Below are positions 53,173 through 60,920 of a DNA stretch of 64,000 nucleotides, one piece after another. The stretch is from Streptomyces flavochromogenes (GTDB lineage Bacteria > Actinomycetota > Actinomycetes > Streptomycetales > Streptomycetaceae). Below the pieces are notes generated by a model, which did not search any database, was not told the origin of the DNA, and saw nothing but the letters and a program-made list of their open reading frames with translations. The stretch covers positions 124,001 through 188,000 of the forward strand of contig NZ_JNZO01000008.1 in the NCBI RefSeq assembly GCF_000717595.1. Reading direction: 5' to 3'. A program made the position numbers and the translations under genes. Position 1 is the first letter of the stretch. The number at the start of each line of letters is the position of its first letter.

Positions 53173-54487
53173 CCACCAGATTCCCGGGACCTCGGGAGGC
53201 GTGTCGGTCGGCGGGTGCGAGGCCGGGATCCCGCGCGCCCCTGCCGGCCGCGATGCCCGACGGTCCTCGCCCCCGCCCGCTGAACCGCCCGTCAGTACGA
53301 GCCCGGCCGACCTCCTGCTCCCCACGGCCCGCGAACGCGGCCGTACGGCGGAGACCGCCTCCGGACATCCGCTGCCGGGTACGCCGGGTGTGCCGAGTCC
53401 GCCGGAGACAGGCGGCCGGTCCGGCAGGCTCGACAAGTCCGCAGCACCCCACCCCGGAGGCCCCCGGCACGGCTCTCGCCCCGGAAGTCCCCGCCTCCTC
53501 CTGCTCCTCTCCGCGATCACCCTCGTGGCCTCGATCGCAGCGGCCGTCCGCATCGGCACGGCCGACACCGGCTGGACCGACCTGGCCCGCGTCCTCTCCA
53601 CCCATCTCGGCCTGGACGTCGAGCCGCTGCCCCCGTTGGTGGACTCGCTCATCTGGGACCTGCGGCTGCCGCGCGTCCTGATGGCCGCGCTCGTCGGCGC
53701 CTCGCTCGCCGTGTGCGGCACGGTTCTCCAGGCGGTCACCCGTAACGCACTCGCCGACCCCTACCTGCTCGGCGTCTCCTCCGGAGCGTCGACCGGAGCC
53801 GTCGCCGTCGTCGTCCTCGGGATCGGCGCGAGCGCGCTCGGAGTCACCGGCGGCGCGCTCGTCGGCGCGCTGCTCTCCTTCGCGCTGCTGCTCCTCCTGC
53901 TGAGGCGTACCGGCCTCGACTCCGTCCGTATCGTCCTCACCGGCGTGGTCGTCGGACAACTGCTCACCGCGCTGACCTCGCTGATCCTGATGGCCTCGGC
54001 GGACGCGGACACGACGCGGGCCGTCACGCACTGGCTGCTGGGATCGATGGCACCGGCCCGCTGGAACACCGTCGTGGTCTGCGCGATCGTCACCCCGCTG
54101 GGCCTGACCGTGGCGTGGCTGTGTTCGAGTGCCCTCGACGGGCTCGCCTTCGGCACCGACACCGCCGCCTCGCTCGGCATCGGCGTACGGCACACCAGGA
54201 TGCTGCTGCTCGTGGTGACGGCCGCGCTGACCGCGGTCGCCGTGGCCACCGTCGGCGCCATCGGCTTCGTCGGGCTGATCGTGCCCCACGGGGTGCGGTT
54301 CCTCGTCGGACCCCTGCACCGGGTGCTGTTGCCGTACGCGGCGCTCGCCGGCGCGGTGTTCCTCGTGTGGACGGACGCCCTCGCACGGATCGCCTTCGCA
54401 CCCCGCGAGGTCCCCGTCGGCGTCATCACCGCGCTCCTCGGCGTGCCCCTCTTCCTTCTCGTCCTGCGCAAGAGGGGTGAACTGTGA
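53162..54487 (+). CDS. FecCD-type permease with long N-terminal extension
   Basis: A 441-residue permease. From residue about 110 it is a normal BtuC/FecCD protein of nine to ten helices: WDLRLPRVLMAALVGASLAV, CGTVLQAVTRNALADPYLLG, VSSGASTGAVAVVVLGIG and GAIGFVGLIVPHGVRFLVGP. The first 110 residues are an Arg/Pro/Gly-rich region with no predicted structure, not found in ordinary family members. ATG 53162 lies inside the binding-protein gene, so translation is coupled; a later start cannot be excluded. The final Glu-Leu codons overlap the ATPase start. Confidence 0.87.
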   Translation: MPADHQIPGTSGGVSVGGCEAGIPRAPAGRDARRSSPPPAEPPVSTSPADLLLPTARERGRTAETASGHPLPGTPGVPSPPETGGRSGRLDKSAAPHPGGPRHGSRPGSPRLLLLLSAITLVASIAAAVRIGTADTGWTDLARVLSTHLGLDVEPLPPLVDSLIWDLRLPRVLMAALVGASLAVCGTVLQAVTRNALADPYLLGVSSGASTGAVAVVVLGIGASALGVTGGALVGALLSFALLLLLLRRTGLDSVRIVLTGVVVGQLLTALTSLILMASADADTTRAVTHWLLGSMAPARWNTVVVCAIVTPLGLTVAWLCSSALDGLAFGTDTAASLGIGVRHTRMLLLVVTAALTAVAVATVGAIGFVGLIVPHGVRFLVGPLHRVLLPYAALAGAVFLVWTDALARIAFAPREVPVGVITALLGVPLFLLVLRKRGEL

Positions 54488-55296
54488 GGATCACCGCCGA
54501 GAATGTGAGCTGGTCGGTGGCAGGCACACCGGTGGTACGCGAGGTCAGCGCGAGCATCGCCTCCGGCGAGACCGTCGGCCTCCTCGGCCCGAACGGCTCC
54601 GGCAAGTCCTCCCTGCTGCGTTGCCTGGCCGGGCTCCGAGCCCCCGACGCGGGTGCGGTCAGGTACGACGGCACATCCGTGGGGGAGTGGAGCGCGCGCA
54701 GGATCGCCCGCCATGTCGCCTTCGTCGCCCAGGACTCGGGAGCCGACAGCGATCTGCGGGTCGCCGACGTCGTCGGCCTCGGCCGCACCCCGTTCCGGGA
54801 CCGCTGGCGCGGGGCGGACGCCACCGACCGGGCCGTGATCGCCGCCGCCCTTGAGGTCGTCGGCCTCACCGCGCTCGCCGGCCGCTCCTGGAAGGCCCTT
54901 TCGGGCGGCGAGCGGCAGCGCGCCCACATCGCCCGCGCGCTGGCCCAGCAGCCGTACGCGCTGCTGCTCGACGAACCGACCAACCACCTCGACGTCAGGC
55001 ACCAGCTCGACCTGATGGAGCTGCTGACCGGCACCGACCGGACCGTCCTGGTCGCCCTGCACGACCTGTCGCTCGCGGCCCGGTACTGCGACCGGCTCCT
55101 TCTCCTGCACCACGGTCGACTGATCGCGGCCGGCACCCCCGAGGCCGTCCTGACGGCCGATCGGCTCGCCGAGGTGTTCGAGGTCGACGCCGAACGCGGC
55201 ACCGACGCCCTGGGGCACCCGACCGTCATCTACCGCCGCTCCCTTGGCGCCTTCCTTCCGACGCCCCGACCCACTCTGAAAAGGACACGACCTTGA
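54484..55296 (+). CDS. FecE/BtuD-type ABC ATPase
   Basis: A 270-residue ATPase. Walker A is GPNGSGKSS, the Q-loop sits in VAFVAQDSGADSD, the signature is LSGGERQRA, and Walker B is LLLDEPTNHLD with the switch His in ALHDLS. GTG 54484 overlaps the permease stop (GTGA). It completes a chelate importer with the two upstream genes. Confidence 0.93.
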   Translation: MRITAENVSWSVAGTPVVREVSASIASGETVGLLGPNGSGKSSLLRCLAGLRAPDAGAVRYDGTSVGEWSARRIARHVAFVAQDSGADSDLRVADVVGLGRTPFRDRWRGADATDRAVIAAALEVVGLTALAGRSWKALSGGERQRAHIARALAQQPYALLLDEPTNHLDVRHQLDLMELLTGTDRTVLVALHDLSLAARYCDRLLLLHHGRLIAAGTPEAVLTADRLAEVFEVDAERGTDALGHPTVIYRRSLGAFLPTPRPTLKRTRP

Positions 55297-56186
55297 CCCC
55301 GTCCGCCCACACCGAGCCCGACCCCGGCGCCACCCTCTCCGGCGCTCCCTCGGCCCCCGTCCCGCTGTCGCTCTCCGTCGACAAGCTCATCGGGGCCGTC
55401 CTGGCCGGCGAACACGGTCCGCTCCCCGCCGAACTCATCGCGACCAGCGTGTTCTGGATCCACCACGGAACCCGGCTGGCCGGCGGCGACACCACCTACC
55501 TCAACCAGTACGTTCTGGTCCGCGTCGGCGACACCTTCGGCGGCTGTGCGTTCGAGGCCGGCGAACTCACCCCGACGATCTGCCGCGACCACTCCGGCAC
55601 GCCGCTCGACGTCCTGCTGCGCGACGCCCCGGGCCCCCTGCGGATCGCCGCCCTCGACGCCTACCTCGCCCACACCCGACCGCACCGGGCCGCCGCCGAA
55701 GAAGGGGACGCCGAGCCGGTCAGCCTCCCGAGCGGCACTCCTGAGATCCGCGCGAGGGCCCGCGACGCGGCCATCGCGGGTCTGCTCGACATCGAGGAGG
55801 GTGCGAAGGTCGGCCTCATCGGAGTGGTCGACCCGCTGGTCGCGGCGATCCGCGAGCGCGGCGGCGAACCCCTGCCCTGCGACTTCAACCTCAGGACGAC
55901 CCGGTGGGGCGACCCCGTCACCGACGACATGCACGAGGTGCTCGACCGCGCCGACGCGGTCGTCGCCACGGGAATGACGCTGAGCAACGGTTCGTTCGAC
56001 ACGATCCTGGAGCGCTGCCGCCACCGCGGCATCCCCCTGATCGTGTACGCGCAGAGCGGCAGCGCCGTCGCCCGTGCCTTCCTCGGCTCGGGAGTGACCG
56101 CCCTGTCGGCGGAACCGTTCCCCTTCTCCCAGTTCAGCGCGGAGGAGACCGTCCTGTACCGCTACCGCTCGGTGGACGGCGCATGA
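55293..56186 (+). CDS. DUF4213/DUF364 Rossmann-like protein, putative metal-chelate enzyme
   Basis: A 297-residue protein of the DUF4213-DUF364 architecture. The N-terminal part resembles an enolase N-terminal fold (GTRLAGGDTTYLNQYVLVRV; GCAFEAGELTPTICRDHSG). The C-terminal part is a Rossmann-like domain (GAKVGLIGVVDPLVAAIRER; ADAVVATGMTLSNGSFDTIL). The published structure of a Desulfitobacterium member led to a suggested role in heavy-metal chelation, although no activity is established. Here the start is a TTG overlapping the ATPase stop, so the protein is made together with the importer. It could handle the imported chelate or take part in making the ligand. Confidence 0.82.
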   Translation: MTPSAHTEPDPGATLSGAPSAPVPLSLSVDKLIGAVLAGEHGPLPAELIATSVFWIHHGTRLAGGDTTYLNQYVLVRVGDTFGGCAFEAGELTPTICRDHSGTPLDVLLRDAPGPLRIAALDAYLAHTRPHRAAAEEGDAEPVSLPSGTPEIRARARDAAIAGLLDIEEGAKVGLIGVVDPLVAAIRERGGEPLPCDFNLRTTRWGDPVTDDMHEVLDRADAVVATGMTLSNGSFDTILERCRHRGIPLIVYAQSGSAVARAFLGSGVTALSAEPFPFSQFSAEETVLYRYRSVDGA

Positions 56187-57322
56187 CCCCCGCCACGCAC
56201 CGAGCCCGCGCCCCACGGCCATCCCACCCGGCCGCGCTCGACGCCGGCAGCGGAGCCGCCGCCGGTGCCGGAACCGGCCATGCCCCCTGTCACCACGGCG
56301 AACTTCTCCAGGGCGTCTTCCTCGACGCCGACGGACGCAGGTGCGCGGGCCTCGTCACCCTCCCCCTGGCCGGCCCCGGCAGCCGGGCCGATTTCGTCCG
56401 TCGGCCCGGCGCACCGCCCGAGGCGCTCACGGTCGTCCCCGCCGACCGGGGAAAGGCAGGACGCGCTGCGGGCATCACGGTGACGGAGTGCGCGCGACAG
56501 CTCGGACTTCCGCCCAGCGGTGGGCAGTTGAGGCTCACGGGCGACGTACCGGTGGGCCTGGGCATGGGCAGCTCCACCAGCGACGTGATCGCGACGGTCC
56601 GCGCGGTCGCCGACTCGTACGGGCTTCGTCTCGCCCCCGACACCGTCGCCCGCATCGCCGTCCGCGCGGAACGGGCCAGTGATCCGCTGATGCTCGACGC
56701 CCGCCCGGTCCTCTTCGCCCAGCGGGAGGGCCGGATCCTGGACGTCCTGGGTCCTGCCCTCCCGCCCCTGGTCGTCGTGGGCTGCGTCCTCGGTGGGGGA
56801 GCGCCCGTCGACACCCTCGCCCTGCCCGTACGGGAGGCCACCGACGCCGACGTCCAGGAGTACCAGCGGCTGCGCACCCTCCTGCGCCGAGCGATCGCCA
56901 CGGGGGACGCATCACTCGTGGGGCGCGTCGCGACGGCCAGCGCACGACGTGGCCAACAGGTTCTGCATCACCCGGAGTTCGAGACGCTGACCGCGATCGC
57001 CCGGCGGTCCGGAGCAGCGGGCGTGCAGATCGCGCACAGCGGCGCCGTGGCAGGCGTCCTGTTCGACCCGGCCGCACCCGGGGACCTGCGTCATCGCGTA
57101 CGCGCCTGCCGCCGCGCGCTGAACACCCACGGGATCCCCACCACCCGCACGTTCACCACCCCCGCCCCTGATGCGAGACCTGCCCCGACCCGCCCCGGAA
57201 GCGCCCCCGCATCTCCCTCGCTCACCACCAAGGAGTCGCCCGATGGACCAGCACGTCGCCGAGGCGATCGGACGGCCCGACCTGATACGTCTCGACGACC
57301 GTCTCGTCTGCCTGCGCTTTGA
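56183..57322 (+). CDS. PduX-like GHMP amino-acid kinase
   Basis: A 379-residue GHMP-superfamily kinase. Motif 1 is PCHHGELLQGVF at about 35-46, close to the SCGELIQG of L-threonine kinase PduX. Motif 2, the phosphate loop, is GLGMGSSTSDV at about 125-135. Motif 3 is GVQIAHSGAVAGVLFD near 285-300. The ATG overlaps the upstream stop (ATGA). The last 45 residues are a Pro/Arg-rich tail that runs 80 bases into the PLP enzyme gene. PduX makes O-phospho-L-threonine for cobalamin, but no cobalamin genes are present here. I infer that it makes O-phosphothreonine or O-phosphoserine for the next enzyme. Confidence 0.82.
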   Translation: MTPATHRARAPRPSHPAALDAGSGAAAGAGTGHAPCHHGELLQGVFLDADGRRCAGLVTLPLAGPGSRADFVRRPGAPPEALTVVPADRGKAGRAAGITVTECARQLGLPPSGGQLRLTGDVPVGLGMGSSTSDVIATVRAVADSYGLRLAPDTVARIAVRAERASDPLMLDARPVLFAQREGRILDVLGPALPPLVVVGCVLGGGAPVDTLALPVREATDADVQEYQRLRTLLRRAIATGDASLVGRVATASARRGQQVLHHPEFETLTAIARRSGAAGVQIAHSGAVAGVLFDPAAPGDLRHRVRACRRALNTHGIPTTRTFTTPAPDARPAPTRPGSAPASPSLTTKESPDGPARRRGDRTARPDTSRRPSRLPAL

Positions 57323-58262
57323 GACCATGAAGGTGGTCTCCGCGCTCGCGGCCGTACGCCACCTCCTCGACACCGGAGTCGTACGGCGCGGGGACACGCT
57401 GCTCGACAGCTCCAGCGGGATCTACGCGTACGCCCTCGCCCTGGCCTGCCACCGGCACGGCATGCACTGCCACGTCGTCGGCTCCACGACCGTCGACAGG
57501 ACGCTGCGCACCCAGCTCGCCGTACTCGGCGCCACGCTCGAACAGATGGAACCCTGCGACGACCTCAAGCTCGACCAGAAGCGACGTGTCGAGCGGATCC
57601 ACGAGATCCTCGCCGCACACCCCGAGTACCACTGGATGAGGCAGTACCACGACGACATCCACTACCTCGGCTACCGCGTCGTCGCCGACCGCATCCGTGA
57701 GGAGACGGGTACGGACCGGCTCACCGTCGTCGGAGGAGTGGGCTCGGGCGCCTCCACGGGCGCCCTCACCCGCTATCTGCGCGACGCCTCAGGCGCCGCG
57801 CCGACCGACGTCGAGCTCGTCGGCGTCCAGCCCTACGGCAGCCTCACCTTCGGTGCCCAGCACACCTCCGACCCCGAGATCATCATCGCGGGCATCGGGA
57901 GCTCCATCCCCTTCGGAAACGTCGCGCACGAGCTGTACGACACCCTGCACTGGATCTCCTTCGACGCCGCCCTGTCCGGAGCCGTCGACCTCCTGCGGCG
58001 CCACGCCGTCTTCGCGGGCCTGTCGAGCGGCGCGGCCTACCTCGCCGCCCGACACGAACACGACCGCGCCCCCGAACGCACCGTCCTCTTCATCGCCCCC
58101 GACACCGGCCACCGATACACCGACACCGTCTACACGCGCCACCGCGAAGCGGCACCCCTCGCCGACCTCGCTCCGCGGGACATCGCCGACCAGACCGAAC
58201 TCGCCCTTCCCTGGTCCCGGATGCCCTGGAACCGCACTCCGACCCCACCGCTCACCGCGTAA
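57243..58262 (+). CDS. Cysteine-synthase-like PLP-dependent enzyme
   Basis: A 339-residue fold-type II PLP enzyme. Lys30 in RFETMKVVSALAAV is the probable Schiff-base lysine. LLDSSSGIYAYALALACHRH corresponds to the substrate-binding loop, usually TSGNTG, and VVGGVGSGASTGALTRYL is the phosphate-binding Gly-rich loop. The active-site loop differs from cysteine and cystathionine synthases, so a different nucleophile is likely. AAGGAG lies 9 bases before ATG 57243, inside the kinase gene. Relatives such as SbnA replace the phosphate of O-phosphoserine with an amine during metallophore synthesis. I infer a similar beta-replacement here using the kinase product. Confidence 0.85.
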   Translation: MDQHVAEAIGRPDLIRLDDRLVCLRFETMKVVSALAAVRHLLDTGVVRRGDTLLDSSSGIYAYALALACHRHGMHCHVVGSTTVDRTLRTQLAVLGATLEQMEPCDDLKLDQKRRVERIHEILAAHPEYHWMRQYHDDIHYLGYRVVADRIREETGTDRLTVVGGVGSGASTGALTRYLRDASGAAPTDVELVGVQPYGSLTFGAQHTSDPEIIIAGIGSSIPFGNVAHELYDTLHWISFDAALSGAVDLLRRHAVFAGLSSGAAYLAARHEHDRAPERTVLFIAPDTGHRYTDTVYTRHREAAPLADLAPRDIADQTELALPWSRMPWNRTPTPPLTA

Positions 58263-58350
58263 CACCCCGGCCCAGGCCCAGGACACCACCCTCGTACGCC
58301 GTTATGGGATGTTTGCTGTGTTGTTCACCCGATGGATACGGAAAGCGGGA

Positions 58351-59607
58351 ATGGTGCGGAACGGTGGCAGTTACGGCGAGGAGACCACGGAACACGGTGA
58401 CGGCCGGCTACGGATTCTGCTGTACGTGGCGTTTCTCCTGCTCCTGGGCTCCGCCCTCACCCGCTTCCTGGTCCGGCACACCGGTGAGAACCTCGCCCCC
58501 TGGGTCATCGTCCTCTCCGGCACCCTGGCGGTGCTCTACGTCGTCGAACCACTCCTGGGCCCCGGCCGGACCCAGCGCCGCCACGTCTGGCTCGGGGCGG
58601 TCGTCGCCGTCTGGATGGCGCTGGTCTGGCTCGCGCCGAGCTTCGGCTGGTGCGCGGTCCCGCTCTTCTTCATCGGCCTGCGCACCCTGCGTCCACCGGC
58701 CGCGATCGCGCTCATCGCGCTGATCACAGCGACCTCGGTGACCGCCCACCTGCGGCTGGCCGGTCGGCTGGACGTCGACGTGTTCCTCGCGCCACCGGCG
58801 ATCGCCGCGATCGCCGTCGCGGTCTTCGTCCAGATGGACCGCCAGGCGCGGCGCCAGCGCGAGCTGATCGACGACCTGATCCGGACCCGGCGCGAACTCG
58901 CCGCGACCGAGCGCCGCGAGGGCACCCTCGCCGAACGCCAACGCCTGTCCATGGAGATCCACGACACCCTGGCCCAGGGCCTCTCCAGTCAGCAGATGCT
59001 GCTCCAGGCCGCCGACCGCGTCTGGGACACCGATCCGGCGACGGCGCGCACCCACGTCCGTACCGCCACCGCGATCGCCGAGCACAACCTCAACGAGGCC
59101 CGCCGATTCGTCCACGATCTGGCCCCGGCCGACCTCGCCGACGGCAACGGCCTCGACCAGGCCCTGAGGACACTCGCGGAGCGCGAGACCTCCCACCGTC
59201 TCACCGTCCGCTGCCACATCGACGGAACCCCCGCCGAGCCACTGCCCGATCGCGTCCAGTCCGCGCTGCTCCGCATCGCCCAGGGCGCCCTCGCGAACGT
59301 CCGCGAACACTCCGGCGCGACGACCGCCGCGCTCACTCTGACGTACCTCGACGACCAGGTGGTCCTGGACGTCGCCGACGACGGCCACGGCTTCGACCCC
59401 GAGGCCGAACCCGCCGCCGTGCGGGACAAGGGAAGGGAAGGGGAGGGGAGGGCGCGGGACGGTGAGCCGGCGGGCACACGAGGCCACGGCCTCCCCGCCA
59501 TCCGGACCCGCACCCGTCAACTCGGCGGCACCCTCACCATCGAATCCCTCCCGGGCGAGGGCACGGTCCTCTCCGCGGCGATCCCCGTCCGACCGGCGAC
59601 GGCCTGA
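58351..59607 (+). CDS. Orphan NarX/DesK-type sensor histidine kinase
   Basis: A 418-residue kinase. Five or so hydrophobic segments at about 20-155 form the membrane sensor (LLYVAFLLLLGSALTRFLV; APPAIAAIAVAVFVQMD). The HisKA_3 box is ERQRLSMEIHDTLAQGLSSQ, and the ATPase domain contains LRIAQGALANVREHSGATTA, DVADDGHGFDP and GHGLPAIRTRTRQLGGTL. ATG 58351 has GGAAAG upstream; an in-frame ATG at 58309 lacks a ribosome site. A Gly/Glu/Arg-rich insert lies between the N and G boxes. NarL-type kinases normally have the regulator gene directly downstream, but none is present here. Confidence 0.87.
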   Translation: MVRNGGSYGEETTEHGDGRLRILLYVAFLLLLGSALTRFLVRHTGENLAPWVIVLSGTLAVLYVVEPLLGPGRTQRRHVWLGAVVAVWMALVWLAPSFGWCAVPLFFIGLRTLRPPAAIALIALITATSVTAHLRLAGRLDVDVFLAPPAIAAIAVAVFVQMDRQARRQRELIDDLIRTRRELAATERREGTLAERQRLSMEIHDTLAQGLSSQQMLLQAADRVWDTDPATARTHVRTATAIAEHNLNEARRFVHDLAPADLADGNGLDQALRTLAERETSHRLTVRCHIDGTPAEPLPDRVQSALLRIAQGALANVREHSGATTAALTLTYLDDQVVLDVADDGHGFDPEAEPAAVRDKGREGEGRARDGEPAGTRGHGLPAIRTRTRQLGGTLTIESLPGEGTVLSAAIPVRPATA

Positions 59608-59821
59608 CCCGGCACGTGTCGCACCCGCCGGAAGGAATCCGCGGCCCCGTCCATCCGGTGGCGGCCACCTACCCAGTCCGACCGTCGTCGTGCCGCCCCC
59701 TGCCCGCCGACGAGAAGTGCTTCCGCGTGGTCCGTCCGGGCAGGGTTTCGGCGGTCGACGGCGTCCCGCGCACCGACGGCGGGCATTCCGGCGCCCGTGT
59801 GCGAGGTACGCCGTCCCACCG

Positions 59822-60574
59822 TCAGATGCCGCAGCCGGACGCCGACCAGAAGCGGGCGGCCCGGTGGTCGAGGTGGGTGTGGTCGCCGTGTCCGGGGTAG
59901 CCCGGGCCGAGGATTCCGTTGAAGCCGTGGTTACGGGCCTGCTGGGCCAGCAGACACAGCGAGTGGGGCCCGGCGCCGAGGTCGGCCGCGTCGCCGTAGA
60001 GGTGGCGGCTCGAAGCGGCGCCGCCGACCGCGTCGTTGCAGGCCTGGCTGCGGAAGCCGCTGGTGACGCGGATGCTCTGGTCGCCGAGGGCGTGCCGCAG
60101 GGCCTCCAGCTTCCACATCGTGCGCAGGGCGTTGGACTTGGCGGTGGCCGCGCTCACGGCGCCGCCGGCCCAGGTGGTGTTGCAGTCGTTGAGCTCGGCG
60201 TAGGAGAAGTGGACGGGGGTGCAGTCGTCGTCCTGGAGCGCGTAGATCTTGCTGAACGTCGCGGGTCCCGCGACGCCGTCGGCGGCCAGCCCGTAGGCGG
60301 CCTGGAAGCGCTTGACCGCGGCCGCCGTTCCGGGGCCGTACGCGCCGTCGATCGCCAGCACCCCGCCGTAGCCGGGATACCCGGCCACCCGAATCTGCAG
60401 CGCCGTGACATCGGCGCCGGAGGCGCCCTGGGAGAGGGTGCGCGACCAGGTGTAGCAGCCGTCGGCCTGGGCGGTGCCGGCGGTGGCGACCACCCCGCCC
60501 AACGAGGCAGTCATGATCATGACAAGCGATAGGAGTAGGCGGAGCGGCAGGGAACGCAGGGGGCGTCGGGACAT
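59822..60574 (-). CDS. Secreted zinc D,D-carboxypeptidase (M15, VanY/Streptomyces albus G type)
   Basis: A 250-residue secreted peptidase. The signal peptide (LRLLLSLVMIMTASLGGVVA) ends near TAQA-D. Residues about 40-115 form a peptidoglycan-binding domain (GASGADVTALQIRVAGYPGY; AVKRFQAAYGLAADGVAGP). The M15 catalytic domain follows, with zinc ligands in SSRHLYGDAADLG and HGDHTHLDH and the core IRVTSGFRSQACND. The order matches the D-Ala-D-Ala carboxypeptidase of Streptomyces albus G. It should trim peptide crosslinks in the wall. The Cys pairs are likely disulphide-bonded outside the cell. Confidence 0.92.
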   Translation of the reverse strand: MSRRPLRSLPLRLLLSLVMIMTASLGGVVATAGTAQADGCYTWSRTLSQGASGADVTALQIRVAGYPGYGGVLAIDGAYGPGTAAAVKRFQAAYGLAADGVAGPATFSKIYALQDDDCTPVHFSYAELNDCNTTWAGGAVSAATAKSNALRTMWKLEALRHALGDQSIRVTSGFRSQACNDAVGGAASSRHLYGDAADLGAGPHSLCLLAQQARNHGFNGILGPGYPGHGDHTHLDHRAARFWSASGCGI

Positions 60575-60920
60575 CGATCCTCCATGGCCTCACGAATCCG
60601 AGGTGACCCAGGGTGAGAGTCCCCCCGAGACTGACGGCCCGGTCGACGCGCGTCAACCACACCGGAGCAGGCGTCATTTGTCGAGCCAATGACGCCCGGA
60701 TGAACGCGCCGGGCACGGACCCCCGGATCGTCGCCCGCCACTCTCGCACCACGACACGCCCCACCACGCCCGGGGCACGCGACCGACAGGAGTCCGCGAT
60801 CCCCGGCAGCACCCTCTCGACTCCGGGCGGCAGGCCCTGCGCGAGCGCACTCCCCGGGCGGAAGCCGAGCGTCCCACGGGCTCACCGGCCGTTGTCAGAC
60901 CCTCGCGAGAGGATCTCCTC
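60575..60920. promoter_or_regulatory. Divergent region between carboxypeptidase and DNA ligase genes
   Basis: A 346-base gap with no convincing gene. For the leftward peptidase, TTGACG (complement of 60651-60656), 17 bases and CAGTCT (complement of 60628-60633) form a plausible promoter 54 bases from the ATG. The ligase gene has GAGAGGA as ribosome site. No ydaO-type riboswitch sequence, which precedes some Streptomyces wall hydrolases, was recognised. Confidence 0.5.
60670..60696. repeat. 9-bp inverted repeat upstream of the carboxypeptidase promoter
   Basis: GGCGTCATT (60670-60678) and AATGACGCC (60688-60696) are perfect inverted repeats around 9 bases. The element lies just upstream of the -35 box of the leftward peptidase gene and could be an activator or repressor site. 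Confidence 0.55.

Noticed and set aside
52060..53739. Leftward open frame extending the MFS exporter through the Fec-type genes
   Set aside because: It is antisense to clearly coding fecB- and fecCD-like genes, and the exporter homology begins only near residue 45 of the 52059 start.
56183..57322. PduX-like kinase as part of cobalamin synthesis
   Set aside because: No cob/cbi gene is nearby, and the gene is coupled to a DUF364 gene and a PLP enzyme under a Zur-like box.
60510..60523. Perfect palindrome GTCATGATCATGAC
   Set aside because: It lies inside the signal-peptide codons of the carboxypeptidase and arises from an Ile-Met run; no reason to call it an operator.
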